Numbered from the stretch's first letter, positions 33,450 to 41,576 are shown. The stretch: DNA of 45,595 nucleotides from Nitrososphaerales archaeon (GCA_013388925.1 JACAEJ010000060.1:1-45595); one strand, 5' to 3'. A program made the numbers and translations. Notes: generated from the sequence alone by a model not told the origin.

Positions 33450-35243
33450 ATGAATGCAGCTACCATTCTGGCAGTGGCCATATGCATCTTCTTTTTGGGT
33501 TATCGATTCTACTCGAAGTTCATAGCGAATAAGATTCTACGTATTGATCCAAGTCGAACCACCCCTGCGGTTCAGGTGAACGATGGCAAAGATTACATAC
33601 CTACCAAAAGAAGTGTAGTCTTCTTTTATCACTACGCTACCATCGCTGGGGCTGGTGTCCTCATCGGTCCAACACTGGCAGTTGAGTATGGATGGTTGCC
33701 TTGCATTATATGGATTCTCGCAGCTACTTGCCTTGCGGGCGGAGTTCACGATCTGGTGATCATGTTCGCCTCTGTGAGGCACGGTGGCAAATCGGTAGGG
33801 GAGATTGCACGAAAAGAGCTTGGCAGGATAGGAGGAAGCGCAGTGATGATAGGCATACTCTTCCTTGCAGCAACGTGCATTGCTGGGCTCGGTTTAGGTG
33901 TCGTCACTGCGTTGGAGAATAATCCATGGGGAGCTTTCAGCGCTATCGTGACAATTCCCATCGCTTTGTTTGTAGGTATATATATGCGCCACATTAGACC
34001 AGGAAAGGTTGCTGAGGCATCTCTTCTAGGCGTGGGACTCATTCTAGCGTTCTTCCTTATCGGCTCTCTGATACCTGAGTCTAGCCTTGTAACCTACTTC
34101 ACGCTCACCAAAGAGCAACTCACTATCCTTATAGGATTATACGCCTTTATCGCAGCGATTCTACCAACAGACCTGCTCCTTGTTCCACGGGACTATCTGA
34201 GCGCCTACATAAAAGCAGGTGTTATCGCTTTACTTGTAGTTGGGGTCTTCTTGGTTCATCCTGATTTTAACATGCCTCCCGTCACCCAATACATCCAAGG
34301 TGGGGGGCCCGTAGTACCCGGTGCGCTTTGGCCCTTTCTATTCATAATCATAACTTGTGGCGCCATATCTGGCTGGCACAGTCTCTGCTGCTCGGGTGTG
34401 ACCCCAAAATTGGTCAGAAATGAGCGTGATATAAGACCAATTGCGTACGGAGGTTGGCTTCTGGAGAGCTTATGTGCGGTCGTAGCCCTATCACTAGCAG
34501 CGATCATGATACCTGGAGACTATTTTGCCATCAACGCATCGCCAACGGCTTACGCCCAAACAGGTCTCACACCCGTACTTCTGCCCGAAATATCTTGGAG
34601 TGTGGGACTAGATCTGCAGGCAAGGACTGGTGGCATTGTATCTTTTGCTGTAGGTATGACCCAAGTTTTCTCGAAGATATTAGGAGGCAAGGAGGCCATG
34701 GCACTCTGGTATCAGTTCTCAATACTGTTCCTAGCGATCTTCACGATGGCCATCATGGACCATGGCACCCGTATGTCAAGGTTCTTCTTCCAAGAAACCT
34801 TCAGCTGGGCCCATAAATCATCCAATCCAACCAATCGTCTGCCAGGTGCGGTTCTTGCAGCCGGTATTAGTGCCCTATTCTGGATGTACTTGCTCTACAC
34901 TGGAGAGATAGGGGTCATTTGGCCCATCTTCGGGATATGTAACATACTACTCGCCTCCATAGGTCTGGTCATAGGCACATCCTTCATAATGAAGCGAACT
35001 AAACCGATCTACGGGCTCGTAACCTTTTGGCCAGTGTTCATCTTCGCAACGGCGGCCACATATGGAGCCTTTTTGAAAATCATAAACGAGTTGATTCCTG
35101 CAGGGACCTTGACAGGAGCTGTACAGGCCAGCATATTGATCATCGTGACAGTTTTGGTGCTTTTGGTTCTGATTGAATTCCTAAAGCAGACCGTAGAGTT
35201 ACACAAAAAGAAGAATGTAGTTTCTCAGAAGGGACCATTGTAA
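33450..35243 (+). CDS. cstA: Carbon starvation protein CstA (peptide transporter family)
   Basis: A 597-residue polytopic membrane protein with about fifteen hydrophobic helices. YIPTKRSVVFFYHYATIAGAGVLIGPTLAVEYGWLPCIIW and GGVHDLVIMFASVRHGGKSVGEIAR are the N-terminal CstA hallmarks; SGWHSLCCSGVTPKLVRNE lies mid-protein. Bacterial CstA takes up peptides or pyruvate under carbon starvation. The frame is open farther upstream (33378), but the ATG at 33450 aligns with the first helix and avoids a long overlap with the G3E gene. Confidence 0.92.
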   Translation: MNAATILAVAICIFFLGYRFYSKFIANKILRIDPSRTTPAVQVNDGKDYIPTKRSVVFFYHYATIAGAGVLIGPTLAVEYGWLPCIIWILAATCLAGGVHDLVIMFASVRHGGKSVGEIARKELGRIGGSAVMIGILFLAATCIAGLGLGVVTALENNPWGAFSAIVTIPIALFVGIYMRHIRPGKVAEASLLGVGLILAFFLIGSLIPESSLVTYFTLTKEQLTILIGLYAFIAAILPTDLLLVPRDYLSAYIKAGVIALLVVGVFLVHPDFNMPPVTQYIQGGGPVVPGALWPFLFIIITCGAISGWHSLCCSGVTPKLVRNERDIRPIAYGGWLLESLCAVVALSLAAIMIPGDYFAINASPTAYAQTGLTPVLLPEISWSVGLDLQARTGGIVSFAVGMTQVFSKILGGKEAMALWYQFSILFLAIFTMAIMDHGTRMSRFFFQETFSWAHKSSNPTNRLPGAVLAAGISALFWMYLLYTGEIGVIWPIFGICNILLASIGLVIGTSFIMKRTKPIYGLVTFWPVFIFATAATYGAFLKIINELIPAGTLTGAVQASILIIVTVLVLLVLIEFLKQTVELHKKKNVVSQKGPL

Positions 35244-35318
35244 AAGATTTTTTATGATTGCCTCAGATTACACAAAAGGTTTATCACAAAGTATCAGAGA
35301 TGCTTCCTAGGTGAAAGA

Positions 35319-36419
35319 TTGAAGGTTACACTCTCTGTGATCAAGGCAGATGTTGGAAGCTTGGTAGGCCATCATGTGGTTCATCCAGACCAGATAAAAG
35401 CTACATCAGAAAAGCTAAGAGGAGCAAGAGAATCGGGTCTGCTCATAGACTATCATGTCACAAACGTAGGAGACGACCTCCAGCTGATAATGACCCATAG
35501 CAAGGGCGTGGATAATGAGGAAATTCATAAGTTGGCCTGGGATACCTTTAGCGAGGTGACAGAAAGAGTCTCAAAGAAATTGAAGCTCTACGCCGCTGGC
35601 CAGGACCTCCTTGTAACCGCTTTCTCTGGGAATGTCAAAGGCATGGGACCAGGGGTTGCTGAGGCCGAGTTCGAGGAACGTGTCAGCGAGCCTGTAGTAA
35701 TCTTTATGGCGGACAAGACAGAGCCTGGAGCTTGGAACCTTCCCCTCTACAAGATCTACGCAGATCCTTTCAATACAGCAGGCTTGGTCATAGACGAACA
35801 ACTTCACAAAGGTTTTACTTTTAGGGTGATGGACATATACGAGCACAAGGTGGTGGACCTTCACGCTCCTGATGAAGTTTACGACCTACTGGCCCTGATA
35901 GGGACTACAGGAAGGTACGTAATCCATTCGATATTTAGGCGCACCGACAACCTTTTAGCAGCAGTTGCAAGCACTTCAAGACTGTCCCTTATCGCTGGGA
36001 GATACGTTGGCAAGGACGATCCTGTAATGTTCGCAAGGGGGCAGCATGGCTTGCCTGCAGTTGGAGAGATTCTCGAGCCTTTTGCCTTCCCTCACCTTGT
36101 CGCGGGATGGATGAGGGGCTCACATAATGGGCCTCTGATGCCCGTCCCGATAAGAAATGCCAAGTGCACTAGATTCGATGGTCCTCCGAGAGTTGCAGCT
36201 GTTGGATTTCAGCTCAACGAAGGTAAGCTCGTAGGCCCAGAAGACATGTTCGACGATCCAGCCTTCGATAGGGCAAGAGATATGGCCAACACGGCAGCGG
36301 ACTATATGAGGCGGCACGGTCCGTTCATGCCAGCCAGGCTAGGCCCAGAAGAGATGGAGTACACAACCCTTGCAGCTGTGCTGAAGAAGCTAGAAGGAAG
36401 GCTCAAACCTGTAGAATAG
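35319..36419 (+). CDS. fbp: Fructose 1,6-bisphosphate aldolase/phosphatase (bifunctional, archaeal)
   Basis: Condenses DHAP and glyceraldehyde 3-phosphate to FBP and hydrolyses it to fructose 6-phosphate, making gluconeogenesis one-way. The 366-residue protein has VIKADVGSLVGHH at the start, with a metal-binding Asp. GRYVGKDD places Tyr229 and Lys232 at exactly the positions of the known Schiff-base pair of Thermoproteus FBPA/P. TEPGAWNLPLYKIYADPFNTAG and GPPRVAAVGFQL are typical. A TTG start follows AGGTGA. The TIM gene lies 54 bp downstream. The pair indicates an autotrophic or sugar-making metabolism. Confidence 0.96.
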   Translation: MKVTLSVIKADVGSLVGHHVVHPDQIKATSEKLRGARESGLLIDYHVTNVGDDLQLIMTHSKGVDNEEIHKLAWDTFSEVTERVSKKLKLYAAGQDLLVTAFSGNVKGMGPGVAEAEFEERVSEPVVIFMADKTEPGAWNLPLYKIYADPFNTAGLVIDEQLHKGFTFRVMDIYEHKVVDLHAPDEVYDLLALIGTTGRYVIHSIFRRTDNLLAAVASTSRLSLIAGRYVGKDDPVMFARGQHGLPAVGEILEPFAFPHLVAGWMRGSHNGPLMPVPIRNAKCTRFDGPPRVAAVGFQLNEGKLVGPEDMFDDPAFDRARDMANTAADYMRRHGPFMPARLGPEEMEYTTLAAVLKKLEGRLKPVE

Positions 36420-36473
36420 ATCGATTCCATCGTGGCCGAACGTACATAAGCTGTCCGGCATCGTTAGAGGAAA

Positions 36474-37181
36474 GTGAATTTAATGGGCGATATTGGCTTG
36501 AGCATGAGAGAGAAGATCATGATAATAAACTTCAAGAACTACCCTGAGGTTTCGGGCGATGGAGCCATAAGATTGGCAAGGGTTGCAGAGAAAGTAGCAA
36601 AGGAGCTTGATGTTGAGATCGTTCTTGCCCCACCAACCCCCGACCTTTCTAGAGTTGCTAGGTCTGTCACCATACCTGTCTTTGCTCAGCACACAGATCT
36701 GGCCAAACCTGGCAGTACAACAGGTTTCATAGTACCTGAAGTGGTAAAGGCATGTGGAGGAGTTGGCACAATACTGAACCATAGCGAGAGGAGGGTACCC
36801 ATCAAGGTGATAGAGGAACTGATACCTAGACTCAAGGGCCTGGGGCTATATTCTGTGGTCTGTGCCAAGACTCCCAGGGAGGTGAAGGATAGAGCTGTCC
36901 TTCTGCCAGATTATGTGGCGGTCGAGCCTCCAGAGCTCATAGGGACAGGCAGAGCGGTATCTAAGGTCAAACCTGATGTGATATCAAGATCCGTTGATGA
37001 GGTAAGAGGAGTTAGAGATTCTGTCAAGCTGATCTGTGGGGCAGGGATTACATCGGGCGAGGATGTTGCCATAGCGCTAGAGCTGGGGGCCTTTGGTATC
37101 TTGGTAGCCAGTGGTGTCATAAAATCAGAGTCATGGGATTCGAAAATAAGAGAGTTAGCTAGGCCTCTAGTTTCCAAGTAA
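36474..37181 (+). CDS. tpiA: Triosephosphate isomerase (archaeal short form)
   Basis: Interconverts DHAP and glyceraldehyde 3-phosphate. Archaeal TIM of about 225 core residues: IINFKNYPE with the active-site lysine, TILNHSERR with the histidine, YVAVEPPELIGTGRAVS with the catalytic glutamate, and ICGAGITSGEDV plus ILVASG for phosphate. The frame opens at GTG 36474; ATG 36483 and ATG 36504 are alternatives, and the last fits family length best. GAGG at about 36468 favours an upstream start. It is co-oriented with FBPA/P and supplies its substrates. Confidence 0.95.
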   Translation: MNLMGDIGLSMREKIMIINFKNYPEVSGDGAIRLARVAEKVAKELDVEIVLAPPTPDLSRVARSVTIPVFAQHTDLAKPGSTTGFIVPEVVKACGGVGTILNHSERRVPIKVIEELIPRLKGLGLYSVVCAKTPREVKDRAVLLPDYVAVEPPELIGTGRAVSKVKPDVISRSVDEVRGVRDSVKLICGAGITSGEDVAIALELGAFGILVASGVIKSESWDSKIRELARPLVSK

Positions 37182-37200
37182 TCAAAACTACTTCATTGAG

Positions 37201-37285
37201 TATCCATCCAATGTTGCCGATGCTATAAAGTTCAATACGTGAAGATTTTGAGAAAATAGTTTAAATATTATTGAATGGTTTAAAT
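37201..37285 (+). promoter_or_regulatory. Promoter of the FrhB-like gene with direct repeats
   Basis: GTTTAAAT occurs twice (37259-37266 and 37278-37285), 19 bp apart, and both could act as TATA boxes; the second is about 30 bp before the ATG at 37314. Farther up, TATCCATCCAA (37201-37211) is repeated exactly at 38590-38600 upstream of the dsrE-like gene. Confidence 0.4.
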
Positions 37286-37313
37286 AATCAAATGCTAAAC
37301 CCTGTGGGGATGA

Positions 37314-38483
37314 ATGATGTCGGCCAAACCCAAGACATCTAGCGACTTTCTATTTTATGGTGTAAAAGAGGCAGAGCAGTACGAATCCGTACTAGGTGTC
37401 AAGCCCAAAACCTTCGAGGACCTCTTTAATGATGTGATAGATGCAGACAAGTGCACCTTCTGTGGTGGCTGTTTTGCATCATGCCCCTTCTCCGTAATAG
37501 GATTCGAGAACGAACTCCCAAAACTTGTAGGACCATGCTATGAATGTCAAATCTGTTGGTATACATGCCCGAGAACAGTCTATGATTATGACGAGATGGA
37601 TAAAGCCGTCTTCGGCAGGGTTCGAAACGAGGACGAACGCCTGGGAGTATATACTGCGGTCTATGCAGCGAAATCGAAGATCAAAGAAGTTTCGGGCGTC
37701 GCTCAGGATGGTGGGATAGCCACAACCTTATTGATGTATTTATTGGACAAAGGGCTCGTCGATAGTGTGGTAGCATCCAAGAGAAATGTAGATGTATGGA
37801 GGCCTTGGCGCAGAGATTATGAGACAAAGGGGGACATATGGAGACCTTGGCCCAACGTGGTATTCGATTCTAGCCAACTGGTAGGAGCGTCTGGGACGAA
37901 GTATTCGACAAGCCCTGTAACCATAGGGCTGAGATATGCGGTAGAGGACTGCGCCAGTAGTAGGGTAGGGGTTGTTGGAGTCCCTTGTGAAGTCCAGACC
38001 GTCAGGAAGATGCAATATGTTGACAAAGCCTGCTCAAAGCTAGGAAGTCATGTAAAGTTTGTCGTGGGGCTCTTCTGCATGGAGAGTTTTTGGTATAAGG
38101 ACCTGGTGAAGTTTGTAGCGTCGAAGGGCATCGATATGAACAACGTCAAGAAGTTTGCCATAACGAAGGGCAAATTCATTGCTTATGCAGAAGACAAGGA
38201 GGTTATCAGTGTGCCCTTGGATGAAATCAAGGCTCATGTTAGAGGAGGATGCCACATATGCAAGGACTTCACGGCAGAGCATGCGGATATATCTGTAGGA
38301 TCGGTAGGTTCTCCTGATGGCTGGTCGACTGTCATGGTCCGAACAAAGGTTGGCGAGGAGCTCTTCAAGGGTGCTTGTGAGGCCGATTATATAGAATTTA
38401 AGCCCATAGAAGAGGTCAAGCCGGGGTTAAAGTCTGTTCTGAAGCTCTCCGATGGCAAGAAAGAGCACGCAAAGACAAAATAG
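37314..38483 (+). CDS. FrhB/FdhB-like F420 or iron-sulfur flavoprotein (CoF420 hydrogenase beta subunit family)
   Basis: A 389-residue protein. Cys 47, 50, 53, 57 (CTFCGGCFASCP) and 75, 78, 81, 85 (CYECQICWYTCP) bind two 4Fe-4S clusters. The FrhB domain follows, with DGGIATTLLMYLLDKGLVDSVV, GVVGVPCEVQTVRKMQ, CMESFW and GGCHICKDFTAEHADISVGSVGSPDGWSTVMVRT. Family members exchange electrons between F420 (or another carrier) and iron-sulfur proteins through FAD. No hydrogenase or formate dehydrogenase catalytic subunit is adjacent, so the partner is unknown; it may be a free-standing F420- or ferredoxin-linked reductase. It has its own promoter. Confidence 0.9.
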   Translation: MMSAKPKTSSDFLFYGVKEAEQYESVLGVKPKTFEDLFNDVIDADKCTFCGGCFASCPFSVIGFENELPKLVGPCYECQICWYTCPRTVYDYDEMDKAVFGRVRNEDERLGVYTAVYAAKSKIKEVSGVAQDGGIATTLLMYLLDKGLVDSVVASKRNVDVWRPWRRDYETKGDIWRPWPNVVFDSSQLVGASGTKYSTSPVTIGLRYAVEDCASSRVGVVGVPCEVQTVRKMQYVDKACSKLGSHVKFVVGLFCMESFWYKDLVKFVASKGIDMNNVKKFAITKGKFIAYAEDKEVISVPLDEIKAHVRGGCHICKDFTAEHADISVGSVGSPDGWSTVMVRTKVGEELFKGACEADYIEFKPIEEVKPGLKSVLKLSDGKKEHAKTK

Positions 38484-38563
38484 AATACGTGGATTCTTCC
38501 TTTTACTTCTCTGACCCGTTTGAAAAACTCGTATTATTCTAGTAACCATATAAATCCAAAATG

Positions 38564-38668
38564 TTTATAAATGGACAATATGGATGGATTATCCATCCAA
38601 ACAAAGACGACAGCGACTCTGCGCTCCCAGTAGATGGGGTGGGTAAGCCTCTCCTCTCCCACCCCATT
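38564..38668 (+). ncRNA. Candidate small RNA or structured leader
   Basis: In the 367-bp gap before the dsrE-like gene, a clear TATA box TTTATAAAT (38564-38572) with an upstream CCAAAA is followed by a perfect inverted repeat GGATGGAT-T-ATCCATCC (38582-38598) at the expected transcription start. About 40 bp later lies a 10-bp GC-rich hairpin, ATGGGGTGGG-N14-CCCACCCCAT (38634-38667), then TTG TT. The coding gene does not begin until 38851. This fits a short transcript ending in a hairpin, or a long structured leader. No known RNA family was recognised. The remaining part of the gap (38669-38850) shows nothing I can name. Confidence 0.4.
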
Positions 38669-38850
38669 GTTAGAGATAAGTTTCTGAAATAGAGATCATA
38701 TAGGTCCTAGTATGAGTGGTGCGGGTATAAGGGGAGCTCATAATACCGATAAAATTCGCTTTAACCCCAAAATAGGAAGCTAAATGAATAAATATCTCGT
38801 TTGATAGTAAGATGACATTTCGGTTGTGCTAAAAATAAGGAAGTGAAACC

Positions 38851-39171
38851 ATGAAGATAGGAATCGTAATCTATTCGAATGAATCGGAAACCGTATGGAA
38901 CGCTTTTCGGTTCGGGAACTTTGCCTTGAAAGAAGGCGATGAAGTAAAGGTGTTCTTATTGGCAAGAGGCGTGGAGTGTGAGTCTCTTGATACTGATAAA
39001 TTCAAGGTCACAGAGCAGATGAAGGCATTTGTTAATAACCGTGGCAGAATATTTGCCTGTGGTACGTGCCTTAAAATTCGTCAATCCAAAGGTTCGGAAA
39101 TGTGTCCATTGTCAACGATGAGAGATTTATATGATATCATCAAGGAGAGTGATAAAATTGTTACATTCTAA
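38851..39171 (+). CDS. DsrE/DsrF-family sulfur-relay-like protein
   Basis: A 106-residue protein with the DsrE fold. KIGIVIYSNESETVWNAFRFGNFALKEGDEVKVFLLARGVE is the first Rossmann-like half, and RIFACGTCLKIR (conserved Cys of CGxC, about residues 72-76) the second, ending ESDKIVTF as usual. Members carry persulfide sulfur or act in redox handling. It follows GGAAGTGA. No dsr or tus genes are nearby, so its partner is unknown. The stop overlaps the remnant of the HEPN gene on the other strand by 11 bp. Confidence 0.85.
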   Translation: MKIGIVIYSNESETVWNAFRFGNFALKEGDEVKVFLLARGVECESLDTDKFKVTEQMKAFVNNRGRIFACGTCLKIRQSKGSEMCPLSTMRDLYDIIKESDKIVTF

Positions 39172-39343
39172 TGCACAGCCGAAATACACTCACTTCATTC
39201 GCTGGAGTATATTTCTCCAAGTACGCTCTTACAATATTCTCCGAAGGCTTAACGAGCCTTATTCCCTTGCTCTGCTTGAAGCACCATATCAGGTATCTTC
39301 TATTGTCTTGCATAGTATCGCCACATGATATCGCAGAAGTCAT
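39161..39343 (-). pseudogene. Truncated HEPN-domain remnant
   Basis: A 60-residue frame that overlaps the end of the nucleotidyltransferase gene, as HEPN partners of MNT proteins often do. The stretch WCFKQSKGIRLVKPSENIVRAYLEKY resembles the N-terminus of HEPN proteins in archaeal MNT-HEPN pairs. The frame then ends abruptly at the border with the dsrE-like gene, without the remaining helices or the RX4-6H catalytic motif. It looks like the front third of a HEPN gene cut by a deletion or rearrangement. A family match is from pattern only. Confidence 0.5.
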
Positions 39344-39911
39344 CTATGCCTTTCAGCAGAATGTGATTGGAAACAACCTCTCTTACCAACGGATCATTGC
39401 TTTTCAACCCTTCTAGGAATCGCTTTTTGTTTGAAGACTTCACGCTTATCACTCTTCCGATGAGGCTACCAGCTTCCACAAGAGCGTTCCTATCAAGTTT
39501 CCTATCAGTCAGAATAAAAAGGTCAACGTCACTTTCTTCGGTTGCTTCTCCTTTGGCAAAGCTTCCAAACAGTATGATCGCGCCTTCTATCTTGTCTCTG
39601 ATTTCGTTTACAGTCTTCTTGATAAGAAAATTTCTTGTGAGGTAGTTGATGGATGAGAAGGTCTCTGCCAATATCATGTAATACTTCGTGATTGAATTGC
39701 TCAGATTCGGGCAGTATTCCTTGTTCCTTCCTTTAAAGACGCTCGAGAGAACGTCCATCTTTTCTAATCTTTTGAGCTGCAATTGTATGGCTTTGACATC
39801 TACTTTGGTCTCTCTCGCTATCTCCCTTAAATGCAAAGATCTCCTATAGTCGTTATTGTAAAGTCCAAGTATCTTCAGGGTGGTCTGGTTGATGTTGTAT
39901 TCTTCCAACAT
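39300..39911 (-). CDS. Winged-HTH nucleotidyltransferase (MNT-type)
   Basis: A 203-residue protein with an N-terminal winged helix (LHLREIARETKVDVKAIQLQLKRLEKMDVLSS, residues about 26-58) and a minimal nucleotidyltransferase domain (GAIILFGSFAKGEATEESDVDLFIL, residues about 108-133; the GSF and SDVDL motifs are intact). In complete MNT-HEPN toxin systems the MNT partner AMPylates or nucleotidylates the HEPN RNase to silence it. Here the HEPN part is truncated. A palindromic operator sits at the start codon, so the HTH likely represses its own gene. Confidence 0.83.
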   Translation of the reverse strand: MLEEYNINQTTLKILGLYNNDYRRSLHLREIARETKVDVKAIQLQLKRLEKMDVLSSVFKGRNKEYCPNLSNSITKYYMILAETFSSINYLTRNFLIKKTVNEIRDKIEGAIILFGSFAKGEATEESDVDLFILTDRKLDRNALVEAGSLIGRVISVKSSNKKRFLEGLKSNDPLVREVVSNHILLKGIDDFCDIMWRYYARQ

Positions 39912-39912
39912 A

Positions 39913-39930
39913 TGTTGTATTTATACAACA
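39913..39930 (-). promoter_or_regulatory. Palindromic operator of the MNT gene
   Basis: TGTTGTATTTATACAACA is an 8-bp inverted repeat with a 2-bp spacer, one base upstream of the ATG at 39911. On the minus strand CTTTTAAG (about 39936-39943) serves as TATA box, which places the transcript start within the palindrome and makes the message nearly leaderless. Confidence 0.55.
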
Positions 39931-40260
39931 AAGAACTTAAAAGCTTTCGTTTTGAGAAGTAAGTTACGCGTAAGATATGCACGAAATTAAATGAAGACAG
40001 CAAATTCAGAAATGAACGAAGTACTATCTAAGATGGGGGACCAGATAGGCTCTAATCCATACAAAGCAGTCATGGTTCGAACCTTCTGTGGCCAGGGACA
40101 GATCATTTCCCCTCTAGTTCGATTCATCATTAATTATCATCCCCTCCCCCTTGAAGGCTACTTCCAGGATTAGATACAACGGTGCTGATTCATCCTACTG
40201 TCTGAGTAATGGCATACTCAATATGACACCTTTCTGGAAAGATTCAGGTATAAGGGTAAA
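39931..40260. other. Gap without a supported gene
   Basis: About 330 bp between the MNT operator and the VapB promoter. A 60-residue frame (39991-40173) has low-complexity composition and no start signal, and I do not support it. An isolated GGTTCGAACC (40074-40083) looks like a tRNA T-loop, but its flanks do not pair. Decayed mobile or toxin DNA is possible. Confidence 0.4.
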
Positions 40261-40263
40261 TCT

Positions 40264-40280
40264 ATTTATACTTCAAGTAT
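40264..40280 (+). promoter_or_regulatory. VapBC promoter and operator
   Basis: ATTTATAC (40264-40271) is a TATA box that overlaps ATACTT-C-AAGTAT (40268-40280), an inverted repeat of 6-bp arms around one base. Binding of the AbrB-like protein here would block transcription. This supports the ATG at 40303, preceded by GGGAG, as the true start. Confidence 0.5.
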
Positions 40281-40302
40281 GAAAGTTATACTGGTGGGAG
40301 AA

Positions 40303-40617
40303 ATGGAGCAAAAAGAGCCTGAAATCGCTGTCGTTGGGACAAAAGGCCAGATCGTCATACCTCAACAACTAAGAAGAGAGTTGAAGATAGCGCCAAAGAC
40401 AAAGCTGGCAGTCTACAGGAAGGGTGACAAACTCGTCGTCACAAAACTCAAGGTTCCTCCATTGGGAGAGGAGTTAAGATCTTTATTTAAGGAGATTGAC
40501 GAAAAGTACGAGGGAAAGAAGAGACCAACCGAAAAAGAAATCCTAGAAGAGATTCAAGCATACAGGCGGGAAAAGAGAGCCGAACAAGGCGCGTCGAATG
40601 GTTCGCGTAGTTGTTGA
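40303..40617 (+). CDS. AbrB/SpoVT-family antitoxin (VapB-like)
   Basis: A 104-residue protein with an AbrB swapped-hairpin DNA-binding domain: VVGTKGQIVIPQQLRRELKIAPKTKLAVYRKGDKLVVTKL. A charged helical tail (FKEIDEKYEGKKRPTEKEILEEI) would embrace the PIN toxin. The frame is open to ATG 40279, but that codon lies at the TATA box, so I place the start at 40303 after GGGAG. The last 20 bp overlap the PIN gene. Confidence 0.85.
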   Translation: MEQKEPEIAVVGTKGQIVIPQQLRRELKIAPKTKLAVYRKGDKLVVTKLKVPPLGEELRSLFKEIDEKYEGKKRPTEKEILEEIQAYRREKRAEQGASNGSRSC

Positions 40618-41002
40618 CACAAACGTTCTAGTGTCTGCTTTTATAGGCCGAGGGAAGCCTAGAAGATTGCTCCTTAAGTTGTTGGAAGCACACTCAATGG
40701 TCTTGTCTCGGCAGATGTTGGCAGAGTTGGCCGACGTTCTCTCAAGAGAGAAGTTCAGCGATGTTAGAAATTCTCAAGTTGATAGGTTCCTATCAAGTCT
40801 GGTAAGTAAATCTAAGGTAGTTACGGTAAGGTCAAGTTTTAAGGTAATAGAGGAAGACCCAGATGACGACATCGTTCTTAACACGGCGCACGGTGGAAAG
40901 GCTGACTACATAGTGACAGGAGACAGGCACCTGTTAGCTTTGAAGTCTTTCAAAGGAATTGAAATAGTGAAGGCCACCCAGATGCTCGAGATTATCAGAT
41001 AG
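40598..41002 (+). CDS. PIN-domain toxin (VapC-like, COG1569 type)
   Basis: A 134-residue PIN ribonuclease: VVVDTNVLVSAFI with the first catalytic Asp, LAELADVLSREKF with the conserved Glu, and DPDDDIVLNTAHGGKADYIVTGDRHLLAL with the last acidic pair. The catalytic set looks complete, so the toxin is probably active against RNA. It overlaps its antitoxin by 20 bp, which is usual for coupled pairs. The RNA target is unknown. Confidence 0.87.
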   Translation: MVRVVVDTNVLVSAFIGRGKPRRLLLKLLEAHSMVLSRQMLAELADVLSREKFSDVRNSQVDRFLSSLVSKSKVVTVRSSFKVIEEDPDDDIVLNTAHGGKADYIVTGDRHLLALKSFKGIEIVKATQMLEIIR

Positions 41003-41100
41003 ATGGGTGTGAAGATTCCGTTCGTTTCAGATATCCACTACAGGGCTGGAGGATGAATTTATAGGTATGTAAGAGTATAATAAATGATGGAGGTGGATAA

Positions 41101-41514
41101 ATGGCCTCGCAAGAGAAACCTGAAGTTGCTTTCATCTTATCCCTGATAGGTGGAATACTGATGCTCGTAGCTGGATTAGTATCATCCATGTGGTTCATGT
41201 ATGGAGGTTTTGGCGGTATGATGGGCGGATTCGGAGGCATGATGGGAGGCTGGCATGATATGATGGGAAGCTTTGGAGTCCCCATCGGTTTTATGATCGG
41301 TCTTTCGCTTACAGGATTAGTGGCCAGTATACTTGTCATCGTTGGCGCAATAATGCTCAACGCTCGTCCAGCAGAGCATACGACTTGGGGCGCAATAATT
41401 CTAGCCTTCTCTATAATCAGCCTGCTGGGTATGGGCGGTTTCTTTATAGGCGCAATACTAGGGATAGTTGGCGGTGCTCTGGCACTCGCCTGGCGACCTG
41501 TATCTAAAGCATAG
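41101..41514 (+). CDS. Met/Gly-rich four-helix membrane protein
   Basis: A 137-residue protein with four hydrophobic helices (residues about 8-30, 58-84, 96-115 and 115-132). The loop after the first helix is MYGGFGGMMGG, repeated with slight change (FGGMMGGWHDMMGSFG), so it contains an unusual cluster of Met, Gly and one His. Met-rich loops of this kind can bind copper or silver, but no transport motif is seen. GGAGGTGG precedes the ATG. It is just outside the virus block. I do not recognise a named family. Confidence 0.7.
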   Translation: MASQEKPEVAFILSLIGGILMLVAGLVSSMWFMYGGFGGMMGGFGGMMGGWHDMMGSFGVPIGFMIGLSLTGLVASILVIVGAIMLNARPAEHTTWGAIILAFSIISLLGMGGFFIGAILGIVGGALALAWRPVSKA

Positions 41515-41576
41515 GATGGTGAAGTTAAAATCCCTGACGGTATTCTAGAAAGACAACAAGAATAGTTAGGCAACCA

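Noticed and set aside
40074-40083. GGTTCGAACC, like a tRNA T-loop or an integration scar
   Set aside because: Flanking bases do not form a 5-bp T stem on either strand and no acceptor or anticodon arm is nearby; it is a simple palindrome.
39991-40173. 60-residue frame in the gap before VapB
   Set aside because: No Shine-Dalgarno or TATA at a fitting distance, no recognisable composition or partner.
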